Shown: one piece after another, positions 18,185-27,585 of the stretch
Layout: the number at the start of each line of letters is the position of its first letter
How positions within the stretch are numbered: the first letter of the stretch is position 1
Assembly (NCBI GenBank): GCA_965207985.1
Contig: CBDBND010000035.1
Location: 62,001 to 126,000, forward strand
Direction of reading: 5' to 3'
Length of the DNA stretch: 64,000 nt
Source of the DNA: CBDBND01 sp965207985
GTDB taxonomy: Bacteria; Pseudomonadota; Alphaproteobacteria; Rhodospirillales; Rhodospirillaceae
Notes under the pieces: generated by a model
What the model was told of the DNA's origin: nothing
The model's input: the letters and a program-made list of their open reading frames with translations, nothing else
The model's database searches: none
Translations under genes and position numbers: made by a program

Positions 18185-19390
18185 TTAAACGGGTTTGATG
18201 CCATGGTAGGCGCGCCGGCGATAGGAGTCCCGTCTTAAGGTCAAGTCCACGTCGAAGCCGGCCGAACGCATGATGCCCGGGAAGTCGGATTCCCGATATT
18301 CGGGGATCCATGGCTCGATGTTGTGACGGAAGTCCACCCACAGCCACGCGCGGTCGTAAATGGTCTGCGGCAGCGGAATGTTCGGGTTGCCTTCGGTACC
18401 GCTGTCGTCGTGGTTGAAGATGCCGCCCGGCCTGAGGATACGGTAGAACTCCGGTACGATCTTTTTCGCCGCCTCATGGGTGACTTCGTGGAACAACAGG
18501 TAGTCCGAGACGATATCGAAATAGTTGTCGGGGAATTTGGTGTCTTCCGCCAGGCGCTGGGCATAGTTGACGTCGAGGCCACGCTGCACCGCTTGCCAAT
18601 GGCCGTAGCGGACCATGGGTCCACCGACATCAATGCCCCACACTTCCGCGTTGGGGAAGCGCTCTTTATAGGCCATAGCCCCAAGGCCCGAGCCCGTGCC
18701 CACATCGAGAATGCGCTTCACCTCCCCGTCGGCCGGTTTGGGGCAGTCTTGGGCCGTGGCCAAATGCGCTTCGTCGAACTGGTTCCGTCCCTGATAGAAG
18801 GCTTGGGTCAGCGCCCAGTGGTAAACCCATCCGGCGAACGGATCACCCACATAGCCGCCCGGTTGGGCGTGAATTTCATGGGTGGTGTAATGAGGTTCGA
18901 TACCCGGGTTGAGCTCGAGTGAGCCCGGTCCCGAATTGTCAGTCTCTTCCATCAGCGCAAGATATCTGTCCGTCTGGCCGTGGAAGGCGCGCATGGCCCG
19001 GTCCCACATCAGAGCTTGGGAACTGCGGTTGAACCGGATCGCGGCCTCGAAGTGCGGATCATCAAGGAGGATCTGGTAGCACTCCTCATAGGGGATATCG
19101 ACTTTGCCCGTGGGCAGGTCTCTGGCCCTGAGGAACCTGTTGTAGTGGCGTCTGGCTTCGCGCCCGCCCATATCCCTGCCGTTCCACCGCTTGAAGCCTT
19201 CGGTGAAGTCCATCAGGCCTTCCTGATCGAGGGTGTCGAAGCGCGCGGAGTGAAACGCTTTTTGCGCCGGCGTTTGATTAAAGGGGTCAATCTTGACGTC
19301 GACGGTAGCGGCCTTGGTGTTGCGTCCGCCGATGTTGAACAGTGTGACGGCGCCAGCGGATGTGGCCAAAACGGAGCGGCGGCTTAGCAT
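18185..19390 (-). CDS. Exported (Tat-type) SAM-dependent methyltransferase, copy A
   Basis: 401 residues. The N-terminus MLSRRSVLATSAGAVTLF has a twin-arginine motif, a short hydrophobic stretch and a likely cleavage region near residues 25-28. A helical domain (about 35-200) contains QPGGYVGDPFAG (176-187), which is nearly unchanged in the paralogue at 54265-55464. A class I methyltransferase core follows, with intact motif I DVGTGSG (229-235), VWGIDVGGPMVRYGH, a motif-II-like FDIVSDYLLFHEV and LRPGGIFNHDD. Tat export of a SAM enzyme is odd because SAM is cytosolic. The signal may instead act as an anchor, or the cofactor may be carried bound. Substrate unknown. It ends at the shared terminator with purB. 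Confidence 0.78.
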   Translation of the reverse strand: MLSRRSVLATSAGAVTLFNIGGRNTKAATVDVKIDPFNQTPAQKAFHSARFDTLDQEGLMDFTEGFKRWNGRDMGGREARRHYNRFLRARDLPTGKVDIPYEECYQILLDDPHFEAAIRFNRSSQALMWDRAMRAFHGQTDRYLALMEETDNSGPGSLELNPGIEPHYTTHEIHAQPGGYVGDPFAGWVYHWALTQAFYQGRNQFDEAHLATAQDCPKPADGEVKRILDVGTGSGLGAMAYKERFPNAEVWGIDVGGPMVRYGHWQAVQRGLDVNYAQRLAEDTKFPDNYFDIVSDYLLFHEVTHEAAKKIVPEFYRILRPGGIFNHDDSGTEGNPNIPLPQTIYDRAWLWVDFRHNIEPWIPEYRESDFPGIMRSAGFDVDLTLRRDSYRRRAYHGIKPV

Positions 19391-19684
19391 TTTCCAGTCT
19401 CCTGTCTCTAATGCGTAACGGGGGCTGCCTTATGTCCTTTTCATACCCCAATGAATGGGAAACGTTCGCCAATGGTTCTTTCGTTAGTGTGCGCCTGTGG
19501 TGCCGCAATCACAACAGAAAATGGCGGGATCACGGGCTTCGAGGGCTTTATCGCTGCCGCGTAAAATGCGGAAACCGGCGGTGCCGCGCGCTTGTCCCAC
19601 TGTACCCAGAGCGTATGCTACGCGAATATTTGTATAAATTCTGACCTTAGCGCTTTGCCGCGTTCAATGGAGGTTGTGACCCTC

Positions 19685-20479
19685 ATGAGCTATCGCCAAC
19701 GCGTTGCAATACTGATCGGCATGTTTGTCGTAGTTATCGCCGGTGTTTTTCTCTTCGTCGACCCCGTAAGTCAGAACCCGGCCTACTACCAGTTTGCCGA
19801 CCAGCGGTCGTGGTTGGGCATTGCCAATTTTGGCGATGTCATGTCCAACGCGGCGTTTCTCATCGCCGGAGTCTTAGGCTTGTGGTTCGTCCTCCGTCCC
19901 GAGGGCCGGACACTGTTCGACCATCCCTCCGACGCATGGCCTTATATCGTGTTCTTTTTCGGCTTGGTTCTTATTTGCTTCGGCTCGGCCTATTTCCATT
20001 TAGAACCAAATACGGAAGGGCTGGTATGGGACCGGCTTGCCATGACCGTCAGCTTCACGGCCTTGTTTTCGGCTTTCGTTGCCGACCGCGTGCACCGCCG
20101 GTTCGGCATTTACTGGCTTTTGCCCATTCTTGCGGTCGTCGGTCTATTGACCGTCGTTTATTGGGGTTGGACAGAATCCCAAGGCCGGGGCGACCTCAGA
20201 CCGTACGGGCTGGTGCAGTTTTATCTGACTGTGGCGCTTGTCATCGTCTATTACCTTTTCCAGGACACAAGCCGGTACACGGACGGCCGCCATTTAATCG
20301 GGCTGCTCGCGGCCTACGGCGCAGCCAAGGCTTTCGAGCATTACGACAAGCAAGTGTTTGATTTCCTCGCCGGCGCCATCAGCGGTCATACCCTTAAACA
20401 CGTCGCTGCTGCTGCCGGAGGGCTGGTGGTTATACGAATGCTGGCAGAGGCACAAAAGTCCCGAAACGGTTCGGGTTGA
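19685..20479 (+). CDS. Ceramidase-like (CREST superfamily) integral membrane hydrolase
   Basis: 264 residues with about seven transmembrane helices. ATG 19685 follows a GGAGG site, so it is preferred to the ATG at 19667. The CREST-type catalytic landmarks are present: GSAYFHLEPNTEGLVWDRLAMT (Ser, His, Asp) and, near the C-terminus, GHTLKHVAAA (two His). These residues bind zinc in alkaline ceramidases and related receptors/hydrolases. Bacterial members are uncharacterised; an amide-lipid substrate is plausible but not shown. The downstream side is cut by a truncated IS copy 37 bp after the stop. Confidence 0.72.
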   Translation: MSYRQRVAILIGMFVVVIAGVFLFVDPVSQNPAYYQFADQRSWLGIANFGDVMSNAAFLIAGVLGLWFVLRPEGRTLFDHPSDAWPYIVFFFGLVLICFGSAYFHLEPNTEGLVWDRLAMTVSFTALFSAFVADRVHRRFGIYWLLPILAVVGLLTVVYWGWTESQGRGDLRPYGLVQFYLTVALVIVYYLFQDTSRYTDGRHLIGLLAAYGAAKAFEHYDKQVFDFLAGAISGHTLKHVAAAAGGLVVIRMLAEAQKSRNGSG

Positions 20480-20516
20480 GTGCTGAAGGGTCGCGTTTAC
20501 GACTCTACGATCTGCT

Positions 20517-21319
20517 TACGCAAGCGATCTGAGCGATACCGAATGGTGCGTGATCGAACCCCATATGCCGCCCGCAAGGGCTCTGGGCCGCCCGCGCAAG
20601 ACGGATATGCGGGAAGTGATGACCGCGATCCTGTACATGGCCCGCAGCGGCTGCCAGTGGCGCATGCTGCCCGGCGAGTTTCCGCCGCGCAGCTCGGTTC
20701 AGTACTATTTCTACAAGTGGCGCGACGACGGGACGTGGCAGGAGGTCAACCGGGCGCTTCTGGCGCGCACCCGCGAGGCCGAGGGGCGGGCCGCTGCCGC
20801 GACTGCCGGGGTGATCGACAGCCAGTCGGTGAAGACCACGGAAAGCGGAGGTCCGCGCGGGTTTGACGCGGGTAAGAAGGTGATGGGCCGCAAGCGCCAT
20901 ATCGTGGTGGACACTGGCGGGCGGTTGCTCGGTGCCGTGGTCCACGAGGCTGACATCCAGGATCGCGACGGTGCGCCGTCGCTGCTCGCCGAGGTGGGGG
21001 CGTGGTTTCCCGGGGTCGGCCATATCTTCGCCGACGGCGCTTACGCCGGCCCTAAGCTGGCCGGGGCGCTGAAGAAGATCGGCGACTGGGCGCTGGAGAT
21101 CGTCAGGCGCAACGACAAGGCGGACGGCTTCGTTGCGCTGCCGCGCCGTTGGGTGGTCGAACGCACCTTCGCATGGTTCGGGCGCAGCCGCCGCCTTGCG
21201 AAGGACTTCAAGGCGACCGTCGAGAGCGCCCTTGCCTGGCTCCTGATCGCCAGCATCCAAGTCTTCATCCGTAGACTAGCAAGGTTATGAAAATAAACGA
21301 TTCTTTTCCGGCCAGACTC
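20517..21319 (+). mobile_element. 5'-truncated IS5-family copy (803 bp)
   Basis: Same element as 63045-63975 in the opposite orientation, aligned over 803 bp to an intact right end (…GCCAGACTC at 21319, then TAA). The first 128 bp, holding one terminal repeat, the ribosome site and the first codons of the transposase, are missing. The remaining frame (20550-21290, from an internal ATT-preceded start) still encodes all three catalytic acids, but the protein lacks its first roughly 30 residues and its own start region, and the copy lacks one end. It should be immobile. Confidence 0.88.
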
Positions 21320-21379
21320 TAATGGTCCAGCCGCAGCCGTGCAATTGCCAAACCCCTATGTTTCTGCAACACAGCCAAT

Positions 21380-22150
21380 ATGTGCACCGTCGTCATTTTA
21401 CGCCGCCCAGACCATGCCTGGCCGTTGATCCTCGGCGCCAACCGGGATGAGCAGCTAAACCGGCCTTGGAAGGCTCCGGCCCGCCATTGGGACGACCGGC
21501 CGGATGTTATTGCCGGCCTGGACGAGCTTGCGGGCGGGTCCTGGATGGGCCTCAACGAATTCGGTGTTGTTGCCTGCATTCTCAACCGGCGGGGCACCCT
21601 CGGGCCGCAGGAAAACAAACGCAGCAGGGGTGAGCTCGTCCTCGAAGCCTTGGATCATGAGGATGCGGTCGCAGCAGCCGATGCGCTGGCCCATTTGGAC
21701 GGCCAGGCCTACCGCGGTTTCAATCTCGTCGTCGCCGACAATCGCGATGCCTACTGGCTCAAATTGGAGGAACAGAAAGACGCGGAAGTGATCGTTAACG
21801 AGATCCCAGAAGGTCTTTCCATGCTGACGGCCGGCGATCTCAACGATCCCACCAGTGATCGAATCCAAGCCTATCTGCCTCGTTTTTCTACAGCCGCAAT
21901 TCCGGACCCCTCGAACAACAATTGGATGGCCTGGCAAAGCCTCATGGGCGCCGGACCGGAGGGGGACTCCCCCTTATCGGCCATGTGTTTCAGTACGGAT
22001 ATGGGCTTCGGCACGTCATCCAGCGCCCTGCTCGCCCTCCCTGCAACGAACAGCGCACTTTCCAATCCGGAAGACAAGCCAATGTGGTTGTTTACGTCTG
22101 GGCCGCCTGATTCGACCCCGTTTGAGCAGGTCGATCTGGATTTTGGATAA
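21380..22150 (+). CDS. NRDE/TANGO2-family protein
   Basis: 256 residues beginning MCTVVILRRPDHAWPLILGANRDE. Cys2 as a potential N-terminal nucleophile and the Asn-Arg-Asp-Glu signature define the family. GGSWMGLNEFGVVACILNRRG, SRGELVLEAL and the central VVADNRDAYWLK further support it. The human homologue TANGO2 has been linked to heme or lipid handling; bacterial function is unknown. It starts 61 bp after the truncated IS copy. Confidence 0.88.
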   Translation: MCTVVILRRPDHAWPLILGANRDEQLNRPWKAPARHWDDRPDVIAGLDELAGGSWMGLNEFGVVACILNRRGTLGPQENKRSRGELVLEALDHEDAVAAADALAHLDGQAYRGFNLVVADNRDAYWLKLEEQKDAEVIVNEIPEGLSMLTAGDLNDPTSDRIQAYLPRFSTAAIPDPSNNNWMAWQSLMGAGPEGDSPLSAMCFSTDMGFGTSSSALLALPATNSALSNPEDKPMWLFTSGPPDSTPFEQVDLDFG

Positions 22151-22283
22151 AATGAGGAACTTTTCGATTCGGCCCATTTGAGCAATTGAGGGGGGCAGCG
22201 GGTCCTGCTATATCCGGCGTGACTTCAGCGACCCCAACCGGAGCGGCTCCGGCGGTCCCAGACATTCGGTACCACCCAGCACC

Positions 22284-23051
22284 ATGCCCAGGCGTAAACA
22301 AATCTACGAAGGCAAGGCCAAGATCCTTTATCAGGGTCCGGAGCCTGGCACGATCGTCCAGTATTTCAAGGACGACGCGACGGCCTTCAACAATCAAAAA
22401 CAGGGCACCATCACCGACAAGGGTGTGCTCAACAACCGCATTTCCGAGTACCTCATGCAGTGCTTAGAAGAGATCGGCATCGCCACCCATTTCGTGCGCC
22501 GCCTCAACATGCGTGAGCAGTTGGTGCGCGAAGTGGAAATCATCCCTGTGGAAGTGGTGATGCGCAACATTGCCGCTGGGTCCATCGCCGAGAAGTTTCA
22601 GATACCCGAAGGCACCCGACTGCCCCGCTCCATCGTCGAGTACTATTACAAGAGCGACGAGCTCGGTGACCCGCCCATTTCAGAGGAACACATCACCGGT
22701 TTCGGCTGGGCCAACATTCAGGAAATTGACGAGATACTCAACACGTCGCTGCGCATCAACGATTTCCTCATGGGATTGTTCCTCGGCATCGGTATTCGCC
22801 TTGTCGATTTCAAACTGGAGTACGGCCGGCTGTATCACGACACCGGTGAGATTCAGATCGTCCTCGCCGACGAACTGTCGCCGGACAATTGCCGCCTGTG
22901 GGATACGCAGACCAACGAAAAAATGGACAAAGACCGCTTCCGCCGCGACCTTGGAAAAATCGAGGAAGCCTATCAAGAAGTGGCGCGCCGCCTGGGAATC
23001 CTGCCGGAGAGCGGGCCGGGCGATCTTCAGGGACCAAATACGCTGCAATAA
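22284..23051 (+). CDS. purC: SAICAR synthase
   Basis: 255 residues; ATP-dependent joining of aspartate to CAIR in purine synthesis. The start MPRRKQIYEGKAKILYQG, the SAICAR signatures EVVMRNIAAGSIAEKF and VDFKLEYGRL, and DELSPDNCRLWD are all present. Leads the purC-purS-purQ-purL-bolA run, a standard alphaproteobacterial order. Confidence 0.97.
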   Translation: MPRRKQIYEGKAKILYQGPEPGTIVQYFKDDATAFNNQKQGTITDKGVLNNRISEYLMQCLEEIGIATHFVRRLNMREQLVREVEIIPVEVVMRNIAAGSIAEKFQIPEGTRLPRSIVEYYYKSDELGDPPISEEHITGFGWANIQEIDEILNTSLRINDFLMGLFLGIGIRLVDFKLEYGRLYHDTGEIQIVLADELSPDNCRLWDTQTNEKMDKDRFRRDLGKIEEAYQEVARRLGILPESGPGDLQGPNTLQ

Positions 23052-23075
23052 GAAGCAAAGGTTGTTTTAGCAGAC

Positions 23076-23321
23076 ATGGTCAAAGCGACGGTTCACGTAA
23101 CGCTGAAGAACGGCGTTCTCGACCCCCAAGGAAAAGCCATCCAACACGCACTTGAAACGCTCGGATTCTCCGGCATCGACGGAGTACGCCAAGGCAAATA
23201 TATCGAACTGGAGTTGGCGGAAACGGATAGCGACAAGGCCCGGTCTGCCGTCGAGGACATGTGCCAGAAACTGCTCGCCAACACAGTGATCGAGACCTAC
23301 CAGATCGAGGTGTCCGAGTGA
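23076..23321 (+). CDS. purS: FGAM synthase subunit PurS
   Basis: 81 residues; the small structural subunit that docks PurQ to the short-form PurL. The start MVKATVHVTLKNGVLDPQG, the GKAIQHALETLGF segment and the C-terminal CQKLLANTVIETYQIE are typical. Spaced 24 bp from purC and 26 bp from purQ. Confidence 0.96.
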   Translation: MVKATVHVTLKNGVLDPQGKAIQHALETLGFSGIDGVRQGKYIELELAETDSDKARSAVEDMCQKLLANTVIETYQIEVSE

Positions 23322-23347
23322 GACAACACGTGATCAGCGACTGAAAA

Positions 23348-24040
23348 ATGAAATCCGCCGTAATCGTTTTTCCGGGTTCTAATTGCGATCGCGACATAGC
23401 CGTCAGCCTGGCGAAAGTGACCGGGCATAAACCGGCCATGGTGTGGCACCGGGAGACGACACTGCCGGATGGCATCGATCTTATTGCTGTACCGGGCGGA
23501 TTTTCCTACGGAGATTATCTGCGTTGCGGCGCTATGGCTGCCAATTCGCCTATCGTCGCCGATATCAAAAAGAAAGCCGACGGCGGTGTCTTAACCCTCG
23601 GCATTTGCAACGGTTTTCAGGTGCTGACCGAGTGCGGCCTTCTGCCGGGCGCCCTGATTCGCAACAGCAACCTCAAGTTTGTCTGCAAGGACGTGAATTT
23701 ATCGGTCGAACAGCCAGACAGTGCGTTCACAGGCGGATACGAGAAGGGACAGGTCATCCGTATCCCCGTCGCCCATCATGACGGCAATTACTTCGCTGAC
23801 GATGAAACTTTGAACCACCTTGAAAACGAAGGCCGGATCGCTTTCCGCTATTGCAATGACAATGGCGAGTACACGGACGACGCAAACCCCAACGGCTCGG
23901 CGCGCAACATCGCCGGCATCTTCAATGAAGCCCGTACGGTGATGGGCATGATGCCCCACCCGGAACGTCTCTCCGATGATCGTCTCGGCGGACAAGACGG
24001 TGTACCCATGTTCGAGAGCTTGTTGGAACAGTTGTCATGA
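23348..24040 (+). CDS. purQ: FGAM synthase glutaminase subunit PurQ
   Basis: 230-residue class I glutamine amidotransferase that supplies ammonia to PurL. Visible are VIVFPGSNCDRD, GGFSYGDYLRCGA, the nucleophile elbow LGICNGFQVL with Cys, and MMPHPERLSDD with the catalytic His and Glu. The stop overlaps the purL start by 4 bp (ATGA), indicating translational coupling. Confidence 0.97.
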   Translation: MKSAVIVFPGSNCDRDIAVSLAKVTGHKPAMVWHRETTLPDGIDLIAVPGGFSYGDYLRCGAMAANSPIVADIKKKADGGVLTLGICNGFQVLTECGLLPGALIRNSNLKFVCKDVNLSVEQPDSAFTGGYEKGQVIRIPVAHHDGNYFADDETLNHLENEGRIAFRYCNDNGEYTDDANPNGSARNIAGIFNEARTVMGMMPHPERLSDDRLGGQDGVPMFESLLEQLS

Positions 24041-26247
24041 CGCTTGCCAACACGTCCATCTCTAAAGAGGACATCGCTGCTCATGGCCTGACGGATGAGG
24101 AATACGAAAAGGTTCTCGAGATCCTCGGCGGCCGGGAACCGAACATGGTGGAACTCGGCATCTTTTCGGTCATGTGGTCTGAGCATTGCTCGTATAAGTC
24201 TTCGAAAAAGTGGCTCAAGACGTTGCCCACCGAGGCGCCCTGGGTGATTTGCGGGCCAGGTGAAAATGCAGGAGTGGTGGATATCGGCGACGGCTTGGCC
24301 GCCATCTTTAAAATGGAAAGCCACAATCACCCGTCTTTCATCGAGCCCTATCAGGGGGCGGCAACCGGCGTTGGCGGCATCCTCCGCGACGTGTTCACCA
24401 TGGGCGCCCGCCCTGTCGCCAACATGAACGCGCTGCGCTTCGGCGCCATCGACCATCCCAAGACCAAACATCTGGTGGCCAGTGTGGTCGGCGGCATCGG
24501 CGGGTACGGCAACTGTGTCGGCGTGCCCACGGTCGGCGGCGAAGTCAACTTTCACCCCGCCTACAACGGCAACATCCTGGTCAATGCCATGACCGTGGGT
24601 TTGGCCGACCAAAACAAGATTTTTTATTCGGCTGCTTCTGGCCCGGGAAATCCGGTGATTTATGTGGGGTCAAAAACGGGTCGCGACGGCATCCACGGCG
24701 CCACTATGGCGTCGGCCGAATTCGACGAGGATTCGGAAGAAAAACGCCCCACTGTGCAGGTGGGCGATCCGTTCACGGAAAAGCTCCTCATCGAAGCCTG
24801 TTTGGAACTGATGTCCACGGATACCATCGTCGCCATTCAGGACATGGGCGCTGCCGGCCTCACCTGCTCGTCCTTCGAGATGTGTTCCAAAGGCGGCACC
24901 GGCATCGAACTGGATCTGGATACCGTACCGGTGCGCGAAGACGGCATGGCGCCATATGAAATCATGCTGTCGGAAAGCCAGGAACGCATGTTGATGGTGC
25001 TTAAGCCGGGCAAAGAAGACATTGCCCGCGCCATTTTCGAAAAATGGGAACTGGATTTTGCTGTCGTCGGCCGTCTCACTGACACGGGTCGTTTGGTTTT
25101 AACAATGGACGGCGAAACGGTGGCCGATATGCCCATCGATCCCTTGGCCGAAGCCTCGCCGGAATACGACCGGCCGTGGGTGCCGACGGAAAAACTTGAC
25201 GTCGTCACTTCCGATAGGGTGGATCACGGCGATTGGACAGTTGCCCTAAAGACCCTCATCGCCGCACCGGATTTGGCCAGCCGCCGCTGGGTGTGGGAGC
25301 AGTACGATCACATGGTCATGGGCGATACGGTGCAGCGCCCGGGCGGTGACGCCGCGGTGGTACGCATCCACGGCTCCGACCGGGGCCTCGCAATCACCAC
25401 CGACTGCACCCCTCGCTATGTCAAAGCCGATCCTTTTGAGGGCGGCAAACAGGCGGTGGCGGAAGCTTTCCGCAATTTGTGCGCCACTGGTGCAAAGCCG
25501 CTCGCCATTACCGACAATCTCAATTTCGGCAATCTGGAAAAACCGCCGATCATGGGCCAGTTCGTCGAAGCGGTGAAAGGCATCGGCGAAGCGTGCGCGA
25601 AGTTGGATACGCCGGTGGTGTCCGGCAACGTGTCTCTCTACAACGAGACCGACGGCCAGCCGATCCTGCCGACACCGGCCATCGGTGCCATCGGTGTGAT
25701 CGACTCTTTGGACAACACGGCCACAATCGGCTTTAAAAACGAAGACGACGCGGTTTTGCTGATCGGCGGCTCCGAAGATCTTTCTGACGGTTGGTTGGGA
25801 CAATCTCTTTATCTTCGCGATGTCCATGGCAGGGAAGACGGCGCGCCGCCGCCGGTGGACTTGGCTAAGGAACGCAAAACCGGCGATGCGATGCGCGGAC
25901 TCATTGCCTCGGATAAAATTTCCTCCTGTCATGACGTCGCCGACGGCGGTCTCGTCATTGCGCTAACGGAAATGGCCTTGGCCGGCGGCATGGGCGTGAA
26001 TATCGACAATGGAGAAGACGTCACCGTGCCCTGGCTGTTCGGCGAGGATCAGGGGCGTTATCTCACCGCCTGTGCCAAGGAGAGTGCTGACGGCATTGTG
26101 GCCATGTTGAAAGATCAGGGGGTCAACGCTGTCCTCATCGGCACCACGGGTGGCGATACCATCGCCGTTGACGGAGGTTCATCTGTCGCCCTTTCAACGC
26201 TCAGGGAATTGCATGAGGGCTGGTTCCCTGCCTATATGGCAGCCTAG
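24037..26247 (+). CDS. purL: FGAM synthase large subunit PurL (short form)
   Basis: 736 residues, the length expected for the PurS/PurQ-dependent form. Converts FGAR to FGAM with ATP. The N-terminal EHCSYKSSKKWLKTLPT, the ATP-site FKMESHNHPSFIEPYQGAATGVGG, DMGAAGLTCSSFEM and the second-half DNLNFGNLEKPPIMGQF and CHDVADGGL are canonical. Confidence 0.97.
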   Translation: MTLANTSISKEDIAAHGLTDEEYEKVLEILGGREPNMVELGIFSVMWSEHCSYKSSKKWLKTLPTEAPWVICGPGENAGVVDIGDGLAAIFKMESHNHPSFIEPYQGAATGVGGILRDVFTMGARPVANMNALRFGAIDHPKTKHLVASVVGGIGGYGNCVGVPTVGGEVNFHPAYNGNILVNAMTVGLADQNKIFYSAASGPGNPVIYVGSKTGRDGIHGATMASAEFDEDSEEKRPTVQVGDPFTEKLLIEACLELMSTDTIVAIQDMGAAGLTCSSFEMCSKGGTGIELDLDTVPVREDGMAPYEIMLSESQERMLMVLKPGKEDIARAIFEKWELDFAVVGRLTDTGRLVLTMDGETVADMPIDPLAEASPEYDRPWVPTEKLDVVTSDRVDHGDWTVALKTLIAAPDLASRRWVWEQYDHMVMGDTVQRPGGDAAVVRIHGSDRGLAITTDCTPRYVKADPFEGGKQAVAEAFRNLCATGAKPLAITDNLNFGNLEKPPIMGQFVEAVKGIGEACAKLDTPVVSGNVSLYNETDGQPILPTPAIGAIGVIDSLDNTATIGFKNEDDAVLLIGGSEDLSDGWLGQSLYLRDVHGREDGAPPPVDLAKERKTGDAMRGLIASDKISSCHDVADGGLVIALTEMALAGGMGVNIDNGEDVTVPWLFGEDQGRYLTACAKESADGIVAMLKDQGVNAVLIGTTGGDTIAVDGGSSVALSTLRELHEGWFPAYMAA

Positions 26248-26284
26248 AAACACCACATCGATCCATCACCTTGGGAGACGGGCC

Positions 26285-26524
26285 ATGCCCATGAGCGCGG
26301 CGGAAATCCAGGACATGATCAAGGAAGCCCTGCCCGATGCCGAGGTCACAATCGAAGACCTGCGCGGCGACGGCGACCATTACGCCGCCCTGGTGGTGTC
26401 AGCCCAATTTGAGGGCAAGAGCCGGGTGCAGCAGCACCAGATGGTCTACAACGCCCTGCAGGGCAAGATGGCTGGCCAGTTGCACGCCCTTGCCCTGCAA
26501 ACCGCTGTTCCTGAAAACAACTAG
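26285..26524 (+). CDS. bolA: BolA-family protein
   Basis: 79 residues from ATG 26285 (MPMSAAEIQDMIKEALPDAE). The class II KH-like BolA fold is recognisable from GDGDHYAALVVSAQFEGKSRVQQHQMVYNAL. BolA proteins bind a [2Fe-2S] cluster with monothiol glutaredoxins; the partner gene grxD lies 2 kb downstream, now separated by an IS and a methyltransferase gene. The TAG stop (26522-26524) consists of the TA target of the IS630 element plus the first G of the element, so the protein is unchanged by the insertion. Confidence 0.92.
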   Translation: MPMSAAEIQDMIKEALPDAEVTIEDLRGDGDHYAALVVSAQFEGKSRVQQHQMVYNALQGKMAGQLHALALQTAVPENN

Positions 26525-27575
26525 AGCTTTATGTGATTAGACGGAGTCATTTTAGGGATTCACAAGCTTTTCGATTTCTGATTCAAGATTCTTGCTGGGT
26601 AAGGAGGCCAGCAAGGATGGCAAGAGCTTATTCCCTTGATCTTCGAGAACGGGTTATTTCGGCTGTGTCGCGCGACGGGATGTCGTGCCGGGCGGCGGCG
26701 CGGCATTTCGGGATCGGCGAGAGCACGGCGGTTGCCTGGCTGGCGCGCTACCGGCGGACGGGCAGCGCGGCGCCGGGCCGGATGGGCGGTTACAAGCCGC
26801 GTGCGATCCGGGGGGCGCACGAGCGCTGGTTGCGGGACCGGGTGGCGCGGGGGGATTTCACGCTTCATGGGCTTGTCGGGGAGCTGGCGGATCGGGGCCT
26901 GAAGGTGGACTACCGTTCGGTCTGGACCTTCGTTCACGAGCAGGGCCTGAGCTATAAAAAAAACGCTGGTGGCTGGCGAGCGTCGGCGCCGTGACGTGGC
27001 GCGCCGCCGCGCTCAGTGGTTGAAGTACCGCGACCGGGTTGACCCGACGCGCCTGGTGTTCATCGACGAGACCTGGACCAGGACCAACATGGCGCCCCTG
27101 CGGGGCTGGGGGTCAAAGGGCGCGCGACTGATCGGCGAGGCGCCACATGGCCGCTGGCACACCGCGACCTTCCTCGCCGCGCTGCGCCACGACCGAATCG
27201 ATGCGCCCTGGCTCGTCGACGGGCCGATCAACGGCGAGCGCTTCCGCATCTATGTGCAGGACGTGTTGGTCCCAACCCTCAAGCCCGGCGACATCGTCAT
27301 CATGGACAACCTCGGCTCTCACAAGTCCAAGGCCGTGCGACAGGCCATCCGCCAGGCCGGCGCCCGGCTCCTGTTCCTGCCCAAGTACTCCCCCGACCTC
27401 AATCCCATCGAGCAGGTCTTCGCCAAGCTCAAGCATCTGCTCCGCCTCGAAGCGCCGCGAACCGTCGAGGCCGTCTCAGCCGCCATCGGCAGACTCCTCG
27501 ATACCTATACCTCAAATGAATGCGCCAACTATTTCAAAAACGCAGGATATGACCCAACCTAAAATCATACCGCTC
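26524..27575 (+). mobile_element. IS630-family element
   Basis: A 1052-bp element with imperfect terminal repeats: the left begins GAGCTTTATGTGATTAGACG, and the right reads, on its complement, GAGCGGTATGATTTTAGG. It is flanked by TA on both sides (26522-26523, 27576-27577), the fixed target of IS630/Tc1 elements. Inserted in the bolA stop codon. Ends and catalytic frame appear complete apart from a frame change in a poly-A run. Confidence 0.88.
26617..27562 (+). CDS. IS630-family transposase, two frames across a poly-A run
   Basis: First frame from ATG 26617: MARAYSLDLRERVISAV, with a helix-turn-helix (CRAAARHFGIGESTAVAWL) and stop at 26994. Second frame to 27562 carries the DDE residues: VFIDETW, VIMDNLGSHK and the DLNPIEQVFAKLK region with the Glu. 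The frames meet at eight consecutive A residues in 26955-26963; seven would keep one frame. Poly-A slippage is used by several IS630 transposases, so this could be programmed, or it could be a disabling one-base insertion. Confidence 0.82.
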
Positions 27576-27585
27576 TAGTGTTGGC

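Noticed and set aside
19360..19644. 94-codon frame between the methyltransferase and the ceramidase-like gene
   Set aside because: Begins inside the methyltransferase gene, has no ribosome site and no family; overlaps promoter regions.
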